A model generated the notes under the pieces. That model saw nothing but the letters and a program-made list of their open reading frames with translations. It had not been told where the DNA came from and did no database searches. 59,361 nucleotides of DNA. Origin: Opitutus sp. GAS368. GTDB taxonomy: Bacteria > Verrucomicrobiota > Verrucomicrobiia > Opitutales > Opitutaceae. Positions 9,524-17,056 of the stretch are shown here, piece after piece. The DNA is taken from positions 1 to 59,361 of the forward strand of contig CAMBUJ010000001.1 in the NCBI GenBank assembly GCA_945871005.1, in the 5' to 3' direction. Position 1 is the stretch's first letter. Each line of letters starts with the position of its first letter. The position numbers and the translations under genes were made by a program.

Positions 9524-9668
9524 CCCTGAGCTCACGCTCAGCGCCACGAGGATTGTGTTCGTGCAGCGTGTGGCCTTGAGCGTGAGCTCAGGGCGGTGTG
9601 GGCGCGGGAAGCGCCCCGGACTCACGTCCGGAGCCACGGGTTGGGTGGCTCTGAGCGTGAGCTCAGGG
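9524..9668. repeat. Large inverted repeat (TGAGCGTGAGCTCAGGG family) plus a third arm
   Basis: The arms at 9524-9540 and 9577-9593 are perfect 17 bp reverse complements (CCCTGAGCTCACGCTCA / TGAGCGTGAGCTCAGGG), with inner CCAC/GTGG extending the stem. A third identical arm is at 9652-9668, after a small hairpin around GGACTCACGTCC. Related copies are at 16.4 and 22.3 kb. The whole 9389-9743 gap consists of repeats and no gene was found in it. Confidence 0.8.
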
Positions 9669-9743
9669 TGTTTTTCCAATGGTGCCCACGCCCGCAGGAA
9701 AAAGACTTCCGGCAGGGCCGGTGACCGCTTTGAGTGATTCGCT

Positions 9744-10634
9744 ATGGATAACCTCATCACCGCCGCGCCCCACTTGGTTGTTTTCGGTGCCGGTTATGTC
9801 GGCGCGCGGGTGATCGAGCAGGCCCTGGCGCGGGGGTTGCAGGTCACCGCCCTAACCCGGAATCCCGAAAAAGCCTGCGCCTTGTCGATCGCCGGAGCCG
9901 ATGTCATTCTCGCCGATCTGGCCGCGAGCGACTGGCACGAACGGCTGCCGGGCGGGGCCGATTTGGTACTCAATTGCGTGAGCTCTGGCGGGGGCGGTCC
10001 GGAGGCTTACTGGCACAGTTACGTCGAGGGCATGAAGTCGGTGCTAGGCTGGGCGGTGCAGGTGCCAGTGGGGACGATTGTCTACACCAGCAGCACCTCG
10101 GTTTATCCCCAGGGTGGGGGCGACCGGATCGACGAGCGCGCCTCGGTCGAAGACTCCCGTTTGCAAGGCAATCCCTTGGTCGAGGCCGAGGACCGCCTGC
10201 TGGGCGCGGGATTGCGCAGCTTTGTGCTGCGCCTAGCCGGCATTTACGGTCCGGAGCGGCATTACCTGCTAGATCAACTCCGCTCGGGCTGTGGCGAAAT
10301 CGCCGGACTGGGTGAGCATCACCTTAATCTGATTCATCGCGACGACATCGCCGGGGCGATTTGGGCGGCGTTCGCGGCTCCGGCCGAAGTTGCCGGCGGG
10401 GTGTTCAATGTCGCCGACGACGGCGCTGCGCCCAAGGCGGAGGTGGCCGCCTTTTTGGCCGGGAAACTCGGGATGGCTGTCCCGCGCTTTACGGGCAGTC
10501 CGGCCGAAGGGCGCCGTCGAACCACCCCGGACCGGGTGATTGCCAACGACAAAATGAAAGAGGTGCTCGGGTGGCGCCCGCTTTATCCCACTTACCGCGA
10601 GGGCTATGCCCCGTTTTTCGGCGCGACCCGCTGA
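9744..10634 (+). CDS. Atypical NAD(P)-dependent SDR/epimerase (YeeZ-like)
   Basis: A 296-residue Rossmann protein. The N-terminal FGAGYVGARV is the NAD(P)-binding Gly motif. VYTSSTSVYPQGGG is the strand-4 Ser motif, and LRLAGIYGPERH and HLNLIHRDDIAGAI are extended-SDR blocks. At the position of the catalytic YxxxK the sequence reads NPLVEAEDRLL, with neither Tyr nor Lys. This fits the atypical YeeZ-like group better than true nucleotide-sugar epimerases. The substrate is unknown. Repeats flank it on both sides, so it is probably monocistronic. Confidence 0.8.
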   Translation: MDNLITAAPHLVVFGAGYVGARVIEQALARGLQVTALTRNPEKACALSIAGADVILADLAASDWHERLPGGADLVLNCVSSGGGGPEAYWHSYVEGMKSVLGWAVQVPVGTIVYTSSTSVYPQGGGDRIDERASVEDSRLQGNPLVEAEDRLLGAGLRSFVLRLAGIYGPERHYLLDQLRSGCGEIAGLGEHHLNLIHRDDIAGAIWAAFAAPAEVAGGVFNVADDGAAPKAEVAAFLAGKLGMAVPRFTGSPAEGRRRTTPDRVIANDKMKEVLGWRPLYPTYREGYAPFFGATR

Positions 10635-10688
10635 GGTGAATGGCGGGGAGGGAATGCGTGGAACGTCGCGCGAAACTTAGCTCCGCGG

Positions 10689-10970
10689 CGTAGCGGGAGC
10701 GCGAAGCGATTTCGATTCGGCGAAAACCCAACGACTCCGTCGTCAGGCTACGCGTGCAAGCGGGGCGGAGGCTCCGAGACGTAGCGGGAGCGCGGAGCGA
10801 TTTCGATTCAGCGAAAACCCAACGACTCCGTCGTCAGGCTACGCGTGCAAACGGGGCGGAGGCTCCGAGGCGTAGCGGGAGCGCGAAGCGATTTCGATTC
10901 AGCGAAAACCCAACGACTCCGTCGTCAGGCTACGCGTGCAAGCGGGGCGGAGGCTCCGAGGCGTAGCGAC
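10689..10970 (+). repeat. Three-copy tandem array of the cloverleaf element, 91 bp period
   Basis: Units begin CGTAGCGGGAGCGC at 10689, 10780 and 10871, with a partial fourth at 10962, exactly 91 bp apart and nearly identical. Each has a 64 bp core that can pair CGTAGC with GCTACG around three hairpins, plus a 27 bp linker containing CGGAGGCTCCG. The array abuts the 3' end of yjdM. Short open frames across it encode the same peptide three times and reflect the repeat, not a gene. Confidence 0.92.
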
Positions 10971-11306
10971 TCAGGCGAGACTGATCTTTTTAACAAAACA
11001 CGCCTTCAGGGCCAGCGCGGTGCCTTCGATTTTGCAGTCAATCTCATGGTCGCCGTCGACCAAGCGGATGTTTTTGGCTTTGCTGCCCTGCTTTAAGACC
11101 TGGGATGAACTGCCCAGTTTTAGGTCCTTGATCAGAGCGACGGTGTCGCCATCGGCGAGGACATTGCCGTGGGCGTCCTTGACGACGCGGGCGATCTCGG
11201 GGGCGGCATCCTTCGGCCACTCGTGGCCGCAGGTGGCGCATTCCCAGTGGGCGGAATGGCTGAGGACGTCGTCGAGGGTGCAGGCAGGGCAGGCGGGATT
11301 GGACAT
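10971..11306 (-). CDS. yjdM: Zinc-ribbon protein of the YjdM/PhnA family
   Basis: A 111-residue protein with an N-terminal zinc ribbon (CPAC at the start, CATCGHEW about 18 residues later) and a C-terminal SH3-like barrel containing DAHGNVLADGDTVALIKDLKLKG-type sequence. This matches YjdM (formerly PhnA), once linked to alkylphosphonate use, whose molecular function is not settled. The start at MSNPACPAC (11306) was chosen because family members begin just before the first CxxC; an ATG eight codons upstream is less likely. The stop codon lies directly at the edge of the 91 bp repeat array. Confidence 0.9.
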   Translation of the reverse strand: MSNPACPACTLDDVLSHSAHWECATCGHEWPKDAAPEIARVVKDAHGNVLADGDTVALIKDLKLGSSSQVLKQGSKAKNIRLVDGDHEIDCKIEGTALALKACFVKKISLA

Positions 11307-11501
11307 GGTGGCGAAAAAGATCTGGGCCAAGCACGGGCCGAGCCGGTGGGCATTTCAATCTCCAAGTGCTCCCGCCTTGCCGGTGCGCCGAGCGTATTTC
11401 CGCATCGCCGTGGGCCTAAGGGGCACCATGCTCGGGCCGAACTTCGCCCCGCCTGTTTTGCTGCTTGCGCCGACTGTGCGCTCCCGTCGTTACCCCCCCT
11501 G

Positions 11502-12578
11502 ATGACTGCCCCCGCCGCTAACCCTGATCCCCTTGGCCACGCCCTGCTCGCCGAACGCCTGGCGTCCCTGCCCGCGATCCTCGCCGCCATGCTCGAGCGC
11601 GGGCCCGCCCCTCTGCGCGCGGCCAGTACCGCCGCGCGGCGTTTCATTGTCACGGGCACCGGCAGCTCCGAGGCTCACGCCCGCTACCTGACGATGTTGC
11701 TCAACTTGCACACCGACCGTGCCGCCGCCTACCTGCCGCTCTCCGGCTTTACCTTGGCCGAACGAGCCGCCTTCGCCGGGGCGACCCTCGTGGTGTTTTC
11801 CCAAGGGGTTTCGCCCAACGCCCAGATCGCGCTACGCCGCCGCCGCGAGTTTAACCACTGCATCCTGTTCACCTCCTCGACCCCAGCGTCCGCCCGCCTC
11901 GCCGGTAAACCCGAGCGGGCCGCGCTCCTGCAGGCCATCGGCGATGAGGGCGGCGAACTGATCGAGTTCCCCTTGGCCGAGGAATACACCACCCTGATCC
12001 GCTTTGTCGGCCCGCTGGCCGGATATCTCGCCGCCCTGCAATTTGCCGCCGTGCTACCGGGCAGCCGCCTTCGTCTGCCCACCCCCAACGAAATTATCCC
12101 CCTGCTCGCCGCGCCTGCGCCCGTTGACCTGCTGGCCGCCATGAAAAACCTGCCCAGCGCGTTCTCGGCGGGGTTTAACTTGGTCACCGCCGCTCCCATT
12201 TCCGACTTCGCCCAGAACCTGGCGTGCAAGTTTATGGAGGGGCTCTACTGGCCCTGCCCGCCGATCAGCGATTTTTTGCAGTTTGCCCACGGCCCGTTTC
12301 AAGAGATGAACGCCCACCCCAAGCCGGTGGTCATCCTTCAGGGCGGCTCGGTGATCGAAGCCGAGTTGGTCGAGCGCAGCGTGCGTATGCTGCGCGAGGT
12401 CGGCCTGAACGCCTTTGTGATCCGCGTGGCGGGCGATCCACTGCACGCGATTTTCGGCTTTGAGGCCGCGCTCAACGCCTTGGTTTTCGAGGTCATGCGC
12501 CACCTGCGCGTCGATCAGGTTAACTGGCCGGGCAAGGGGCGCGACGACCTGTTGTACGGCTTCTGCCCCGACCAATAG
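11502..12578 (+). CDS. SIS-domain (sugar isomerase-like) protein
   Basis: A 358-residue protein resembling the isomerase half of glucosamine-6-phosphate synthase and AgaS/FrlB-like proteins. The phosphosugar-binding region is FIVTGTGSSEAHARYLTMLL, followed by LVVFSQGVSPNAQ at the second SIS strand. A second SIS-like half includes LACKFMEGLYWPCPPISDFLQFAHGPFQEM, typical of GlmS-type proteins. No glutaminase domain is present. The substrate is undefined. The ATG at 11502 sits after a CCCCCC tract. The 195 bp upstream shows no other gene. Confidence 0.8.
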   Translation: MTAPAANPDPLGHALLAERLASLPAILAAMLERGPAPLRAASTAARRFIVTGTGSSEAHARYLTMLLNLHTDRAAAYLPLSGFTLAERAAFAGATLVVFSQGVSPNAQIALRRRREFNHCILFTSSTPASARLAGKPERAALLQAIGDEGGELIEFPLAEEYTTLIRFVGPLAGYLAALQFAAVLPGSRLRLPTPNEIIPLLAAPAPVDLLAAMKNLPSAFSAGFNLVTAAPISDFAQNLACKFMEGLYWPCPPISDFLQFAHGPFQEMNAHPKPVVILQGGSVIEAELVERSVRMLREVGLNAFVIRVAGDPLHAIFGFEAALNALVFEVMRHLRVDQVNWPGKGRDDLLYGFCPDQ

Positions 12579-12703
12579 GGCCTTCCGGCGCGCTCGCCCC
12601 CGCTTCGATACTTGCCTCTACACCCGAAGGAAATAAGCCTGCGGCCCGTTTGTTATGCTGCGGCGTCAGTCCGAAAATCAATCTCCGCCTCCCCCCTTTT
12701 TTC

Positions 12704-13408
12704 ATGAGCTCAACTTCAGTCTCTGCCGCCACGCCCGCCACCGACGAGCAACTCCTCGTGCGTATCGCCGCAGGCGAGCAGGCCGCTCTCGGTGAACTGT
12801 TCGGCCGCTGGTACCGGGCGCTCCACGCCCTCGCCGCCGCGCGCCTGAGCGATCCGGCCCAGATCGAGGACGCCCTTTACCACACCTTTATCACCCTCTG
12901 GCAAAAGGCCGGCGATTTTGACTCCAGCCAGGGCCCGGCCTACGCGTGGTCGCTCGGCCAGGCGCGGGCCCACTTGGGCGCGGCCGCCGGCTCGCCGGTG
13001 AACTCGCCAACGCCCCCGGTTGAAGCGGGCGCCGAGCCGGTTGCCCTGGTCGCCGCTGCCGCCGCCCTGCGCGCGCGGATTCTTAACGCGGCGGTCCCGC
13101 TGCCGACGGCAAGTCGCCACGTGCTGCCCTTGCCGACCCTGCCAGCCTGGCTCGGTTGGACCGCCGCGGCTGTGTTCGGGTTTGCCGCCCTGTTCTTTGC
13201 CGCCAAGAGCTTCAATGTTCGCGGCGAACTTCAAGCCGCCCTCGACGCCGAGCGGGTGTCCCACCTGGAGGCCTCCACCCTGAAAAACCTGCTGGAGGCC
13301 GAGCGCATCCTCTCGCGTGCCCAACTCGACCGCCTGATCAGCGCCGAGCGACTCATCACTGAGTTGCGCGCCCAGGCCGCTCCTGCGGTCAACGCGGCGC
13401 AGCCCTGA
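12704..13408 (+). CDS. Membrane-anchored sigma-70 region 2-like protein without region 4
   Basis: Residues 14-90 resemble ECF sigma region 2 (DEQLLVRIAAGEQAALGELFGRWYRALHALAAARL, then DALYHTFITLWQKAG), but the region 2.4 equivalent is altered (AYAWSLGQARAHL). No region 4 helix-turn-helix follows. Instead there is a Pro/Ala linker, one membrane segment (about 148-168, LGWTAAAVFGFAALFFAA) and a C-terminal coiled coil (about 173-224). An anti-sigma partner is not evident nearby. It may be a tethered sigma decoy or a fused remnant of a sigma/anti-sigma pair. Start ATG 12704 was chosen over 12650 because the domain begins soon after. Confidence 0.7.
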   Translation: MSSTSVSAATPATDEQLLVRIAAGEQAALGELFGRWYRALHALAAARLSDPAQIEDALYHTFITLWQKAGDFDSSQGPAYAWSLGQARAHLGAAAGSPVNSPTPPVEAGAEPVALVAAAAALRARILNAAVPLPTASRHVLPLPTLPAWLGWTAAAVFGFAALFFAAKSFNVRGELQAALDAERVSHLEASTLKNLLEAERILSRAQLDRLISAERLITELRAQAAPAVNAAQP

Positions 13409-13496
13409 ACCAGCAGGACCGCTTTTGGCCCACCCGGGTGCTCCCGTCGTGGGGGCGTTGCCCTGCGCATTACGCAGGTTGCTTCGGGTTGTCCCG

Positions 13497-14039
13497 TTAT
13501 TGCCGGGATTGGCCCGCTTGACTGCGGGCGACCACCCAGTCCTCGATCGCAGCGTCATTGGCCCCGAGGCGCCAGACCAGGTTGAGGAACTCGGCCGGAT
13601 GGATGTCGTGGGCCTTGAAAAAGCGCCGGTCTCCGCCGCACCCATACATCAGGGTGGAGGGCAGTTCGCCGCGCAGCTTGGCCCGGGTCTTGGGCAGGAG
13701 GCGCGGCAGCCAGGCGATACCACGCACGGACGCATCCTTGGCCGGCCAGCACTCGGGGTCGGCGGTCACCCCGCTTGCGTTGCCCTGCTGGACGTTGAGA
13801 AAGTAATCGCGCCGGAGCGACTCGATGCCGAGGGCGATGTCATAACCGGGTTCGCCGTCGTGAGTGTGGTGGTCCTCGGCGTAGTCGTAGAGGTTTTGCG
13901 CGCTCAGACCGTTGGCCGCCAGCCAGACGGTCTGGTCGGACTTAAAATAGGTGTCCGCGCTGCGCTGGCCCTGGCCGTAAAGGGCAACGGCTTGGTGATA
14001 GAGTGCGTGAAAGGTGGAGGCGAACGTGTAGTGGCGCAT
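13497..14039 (-). CDS. DUF5069-like protein, divergent
   Basis: A 180-residue protein of unknown function. Its C-terminal half (AWLPRLLPKTRAKLRGELPSTLMYGCGGDRRFF...) lines up by eye with the DUF5069 protein at 24.96 kb (AHLPRLLDKARAVLAG...YHYNCSLDRRFF): LPRLL, K-RA-L-G, Y-C and DRRFF are shared. The N-terminal 90 residues differ and contain NLYDYAEDHHTHDGEPGYD. No signal peptide or membrane segment is visible. It runs leftward, next to the broken flagellin gene. Confidence 0.7.
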   Translation of the reverse strand: MRHYTFASTFHALYHQAVALYGQGQRSADTYFKSDQTVWLAANGLSAQNLYDYAEDHHTHDGEPGYDIALGIESLRRDYFLNVQQGNASGVTADPECWPAKDASVRGIAWLPRLLPKTRAKLRGELPSTLMYGCGGDRRFFKAHDIHPAEFLNLVWRLGANDAAIEDWVVARSQAGQSRQ

Positions 14040-14107
14040 GATTCAGACCGTGCATGAAAGTGTGCGTACCCGCCAAGGCAATGCAGGGGAGCGCTGCGAA
14101 CTTAACT

Positions 14108-14140
14108 AAAACGAAACCCTGCCCAAGTGGGGCAGGGTTT
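14108..14140 (-). terminator. Terminator downstream of the flagellin pseudogene
   Basis: AAACCCTGCCC / GGGCAGGGTTT forms an 11 bp stem with a 5-base loop. On the minus strand it is followed by CGTTTTAG, a short T tract. Confidence 0.7.
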
Positions 14141-14171
14141 GGCGTTTGAACCCGACCAGGTGGGGCGCGGG

Positions 14172-14979
14172 TTATTGGAGGAGTCGCAGGGTGGCTAGGG
14201 AACTTTGGTTGGCGTGCATGAGCAGGGAGCTGCCGGTCGCAGCCAAGGTCTTCTTCGTGACCAGGTGAGTGGATTCCCTCGCCACATGGACGTCGAGGAT
14301 GCGACTGCTGGCGGCTTCGAGGTTGGACTGGTTTATGGTTAAGCGTTCAGACGCAACTCCCAGGCTGGCTTGCTCCGAGCCGTTGCCTGCCCGCATGGCG
14401 GCCACGTTTTCAATCGCCACGGTCACCAGCGAAACCGCGCGGATATCCCCCCAACGAATTAGCCGTAGTGATCGTGCCCACACCCGTGCTGGTGCAGCCG
14501 AGATCACGCGCGGCAACGGTGATTGGACTCTTGGCGGCGGCATCCTCGCTGGCGTTGATGGTAAAGTGGGTGGGGCCGAACAACGGCATTCCGTTGAACG
14601 CCTCGGAGGTAATCTCGCTCAACTGGCTTTTCAGCCTGAAGAACTCGGCGTTGTAGTTCGCTTTGTCGCTCGGGCTCTTCGACACATCGTCGGTGAGCTT
14701 TCTCAGTTCGCTGATGCGCTCGAGTATTTTGCCACTCACTTTGAGCGCGCCGTCCTGAGTTTGCAGCAGGGAAACGGCAGTGCCGATGGTGTGGTCAAGC
14801 GAGCCTTGCAGCATTGCGGCGGCGCTGAGCTTAACCGATACGCCGGTACTAGAGGTGGCGTCGGACGGATTGGTTATCCGTGATCCGCGGGCGATGCGTT
14901 CCAGGCCCTTACGAAACAGGGAGTTGGCGGTGGCGACTTGGTGGGCAACAAGGGCGGCCGAATGAGAGTCCTCCGGCAT
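14172..14979 (-). pseudogene. Flagellin with a one-base frameshift in a G6 tract
   Basis: Both halves are clear flagellin. The N-terminal frame has SRITNPSDATSSTGVSVKLSAA, LLQTQDGALKVSGKILERISELRKL, SDKANYNAEF and FNGMPLFG. The C-terminal frame has AIENVAAMRAGNGSEQASLG, SNLEAASSRILDVHVARESTHL and ANQSSLATLRLLQ. The frames are joined at 14447-14452, a run of six G on the coding strand. Removing one G restores the canonical SLGDIRAVSLVTVAIENV. The extreme N-terminus also lacks the usual INTNVSA block. No other flagellar genes are here. It may be a decayed gene, a phase-variable gene or a sequencing error. Confidence 0.85.
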
Positions 14980-15101
14980 GGGGTTATGTCGTTCCCAGTA
15001 GTGGAGGTAGGACGGGCGACGACGTCCCGAATCAGGATTGCGCATACAGGTTCAAAGGTCGGCTGTGCTTAAGGGGGTGATCGGCAGAGGTTGGGTGGTG
15101 G

Positions 15102-15629
15102 CTAGGCGGTAGCCCGGGGCGGGCCTTTAAAGAATTGGCTCAGGATGTTGCTGGTCAGGCTGCCCGCCCAGGCCGCGTCTTGATTGGCGGCCGCAAGTTG
15201 TGCCGTGTGATCGGCGTAGGCGCGTCGGGAGGCGGTCGCCTCAACAAGACGGTCTCCAGTCGTCTCGTTGGGACGGGTGCCATCAACGGATACTCCATGT
15301 ACAGCCCACTGGCGGGCAGTGGGAAGGGTGGACATTTGCAGCGGGTGGGAGAGGGGGTGGTCGAGGGCGGGGGGGCCGGTTTGCGGGGTGGGGGCGGTGG
15401 GGCGCGGAGTCTGGGCCAAGAGGGCGCTCAGAAAGTCTTTGGGCATGGGTCCGGTCCTGGCGGCATCTTGGTTGGCGGCCGAAAGTCCGCCGGCGTGCTC
15501 AGCGTAGGCGCGGCGGGCGGCGGTCGCTTCAACGAGACGGTCTCCAGTCGTCTCGTTGAAGCGATTTCCATCAGCTAATACTCCATTTTCAGCCCGCTGG
15601 TTTGCAGCGGGAAGGTGGGGGATATTCAT
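15102..15629 (-). CDS. Protein made of two tandem copies of one module, FlgC-like tail suspected
   Basis: A 175-residue protein with an internal duplication. Residues 6-75 and 101-170 share NETTGDRLVEATA-RRAYA, a QL/GL-AANQDAA block and a leucine-rich end. The segment resembles the C-terminal helix of flagellar rod/hook proteins (MVNLI-A-RAYEAN-----A), which would suit its place beside flagellin, but that is inference. No N-terminal rod motif is present. The DNA for the first copy holds a perfect 14 bp inverted repeat (15526-15539 / 15549-15562). It may be a degenerating or fast-evolving gene. Confidence 0.6.
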   Translation of the reverse strand: MNIPHLPAANQRAENGVLADGNRFNETTGDRLVEATAARRAYAEHAGGLSAANQDAARTGPMPKDFLSALLAQTPRPTAPTPQTGPPALDHPLSHPLQMSTLPTARQWAVHGVSVDGTRPNETTGDRLVEATASRRAYADHTAQLAAANQDAAWAGSLTSNILSQFFKGPPRATA

Positions 15630-15666
15630 ATAAGTACTCGAGGTATTCGGCTTTCCGTCGGATCAC

Positions 15667-16170
15667 TTAGCGGGCAGGGGCTGCCAGTGCGACCGGTGTG
15701 GAGGTTGTGAGGGCGGAAAGAAGGTCGGTGGAGCTCGGGGCGGCGCCATCCGAGTGAAAGGTCGCGTAAACCACGCCGACGAGGTTTTGAGCGGTCACTG
15801 GCGTGCTGTCGGCGGTGGCGTTGTTATGCCCGCCAGCGGTCCAACCAGCGGCGGTGGGAGCGATCAACCCGTGGGCCACGGTTTCGTTGAAGCGGTTGGT
15901 ATAAACCGCCACCATGCCAGCCCGGAGCTTTTCCGCCGGCAGGTGCTTCACCACCAAAACCGCCCCGGGTCCGAAATAGGGCAGCATCGAGACGCCCTCA
16001 ACGCGGAGAACCCGCAGATCCGTGCGGTGGGCCGCGAGGGCATGGGCGTCGCGCAAGGCCGTACCCAACGAAACTCCGGTAACAGGATTGTTAAAACCGG
16101 CGGCTTCCCCCGAAAAAAACAGCGCTGAGAAAGTGATCACCAGTCCGGCGAATGTGGGGGCCTTTCTCAT
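15667..16170 (-). CDS. Secreted S24/S26 peptidase-fold protein, catalytic Lys absent
   Basis: A 167-residue protein with an N-terminal hydrophobic segment (about 8-25) that looks like a signal peptide. The fold signature is LRVEGVSMLPYFGPGAVLVVKH, with Ser-Met as in LexA and signal peptidases, then LRAGMVAVYTNRF and GHNNATADSTPVTAQNLVGVVYATF. Where signal peptidases have the general-base lysine (-KRVI-), this protein reads VAHGLI. It may be an inactive or His-using variant. The hydrolysis target is unknown. It precedes the duplicated-module gene on the same strand (37 bp gap), so the two are probably co-transcribed. Confidence 0.7.
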   Translation of the reverse strand: MRKAPTFAGLVITFSALFFSGEAAGFNNPVTGVSLGTALRDAHALAAHRTDLRVLRVEGVSMLPYFGPGAVLVVKHLPAEKLRAGMVAVYTNRFNETVAHGLIAPTAAGWTAGGHNNATADSTPVTAQNLVGVVYATFHSDGAAPSSTDLLSALTTSTPVALAAPAR

Positions 16171-16786
16171 GCCACCACTCTAGTCCGGTTTGGCCGTTTT
16201 CGCTATCGAGCCATTCCCTCAACCTGCTCAAGGTCATGCCCTTATTTGTAATTAGGGATACCCCCTGGTTGGCGCCGAATTCCCCCCGGTACCGTCCCGG
16301 ATGAACTCCCTAGTGGGCCCTAGGGTGAACGCCCCCGGCGGCAGGGAGGGGGCCACCCTAAGCTCACTCGCAATGCCACGAGGAGGTGTTCGCGAAGCGT
16401 GTGGCCTTGAGCTTGAGCGCAAGGATGCCGTAACCCTCAACTTGGACGCTGATGAGTGTAAGTCGATGAGGCCTCCCTGCCTTTAAAATCGGTGTCGGCA
16501 CTCCAGCTTGGCTTGTGATCCACTTCGAGGGGCTGGTTTTTCGCCCCTCGCTGCCCGGTGAAATCGGCGAGGAACCTCAACGACTATTCCAATCAACCGT
16601 TACCTCATCAGGTTGTGCCAGTTCACTCAGCCGATCGGCTCCCTGAAAACCCGCTTGGTTACGACCCAGAAGATGCATGCCCAGTGGCTCGCCTCCTGGA
16701 TCGAGCTTTTTAACAAAACCCTAGTCTGATTTTTTATCCCGTGCATGGACTTGACGAAGCTGTCATTGCGTAATCACTGTAATTAC
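16171..16786. other. 616 bp region without a supported gene, with repeats and a possible gene remnant
   Basis: 16357-16431 is a decayed copy of the TGAGC/GCTCA inverted repeat family, with CCACGAGG and GTGTGGCCTTGAGC still recognisable. 16526-16550 is a hairpin (CGAGGGGC / GCCCCTCG). From about 16578 to 16729 two overlapping forward frames lack stops and read like protein (one ends WLASWIELFNKTLV), but neither has a start. This may be the 3' remnant of a lost gene. The last 60 bp carry the promoter region of the toxin-antitoxin pair. Confidence 0.4.
16770..16786 (+). promoter_or_regulatory. Candidate operator at the antitoxin start
   Basis: GTAAT-N7-ATTAC is a perfect inverted repeat ending on the base before the antitoxin ATG. 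AbrB/MazE-type antitoxins commonly repress their own operon by binding palindromes here. This assignment rests on position and symmetry only. Confidence 0.35.
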
Positions 16787-17056
16787 ATGAAGACGCAGAC
16801 CCTTAAAATCGTGCAAATTGGTAACTCACGGGGCGTGCGCCTGCCTGCTGCGTGGATTTCCCGTTATCATCTCGGAGACCATGTGATTGCCGAGGCTCAT
16901 TCCGAAGGCCTGTGGCTGCGTCCCGCGCCCGATGCCGGGGCCTTGTCTTGGGAGGCAACCGCCCAAGCAATGGCGGCCGAAACCCGCGCCCACGGCGATG
17001 AATTCGCAGATCTAAATTCAGTTGCGACGGATGGACTCGATTCCCTCGACCGATGA
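16787..17056 (+). CDS. AbrB/MazE-family antitoxin
   Basis: An 89-residue protein beginning MKTQTLKIVQIGNSRGVRLP, the swapped-hairpin AbrB/SpoVT DNA-binding domain of MazE-type antitoxins (IGNS-G-RLP). The C-terminal half is acidic and alanine-rich, as expected for the disordered toxin-binding tail. The start ATG 16787 was preferred to 16745 because the domain begins immediately. Its stop overlaps the next start by 4 bp (ATGA), the usual antitoxin-toxin arrangement. Confidence 0.85.
   Translation: MKTQTLKIVQIGNSRGVRLPAAWISRYHLGDHVIAEAHSEGLWLRPAPDAGALSWEATAQAMAAETRAHGDEFADLNSVATDGLDSLDR

Noticed and set aside
10689-10970. CRISPR array interpretation of the 91 bp repeats
   Set aside because: The units including the linker are almost identical, there are no unique spacers of constant length and no cas genes.
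10754-11096. Three short frames beginning with the same peptide in the 10.7 kb array
   Set aside because: They repeat because the DNA is a 91 bp tandem repeat. The frames change with each unit and run into yjdM.
13425-14057. 210-codon plus-strand frame opposite the DUF5069-like gene
   Set aside because: The minus-strand product shows conserved DUF5069-type motifs and the plus-strand one shows none.
16301-16486. Small forward ORF within the decayed repeat region
   Set aside because: Its codons coincide with the TGAGC/GCTCA repeat copy, so it is unlikely to be a gene.
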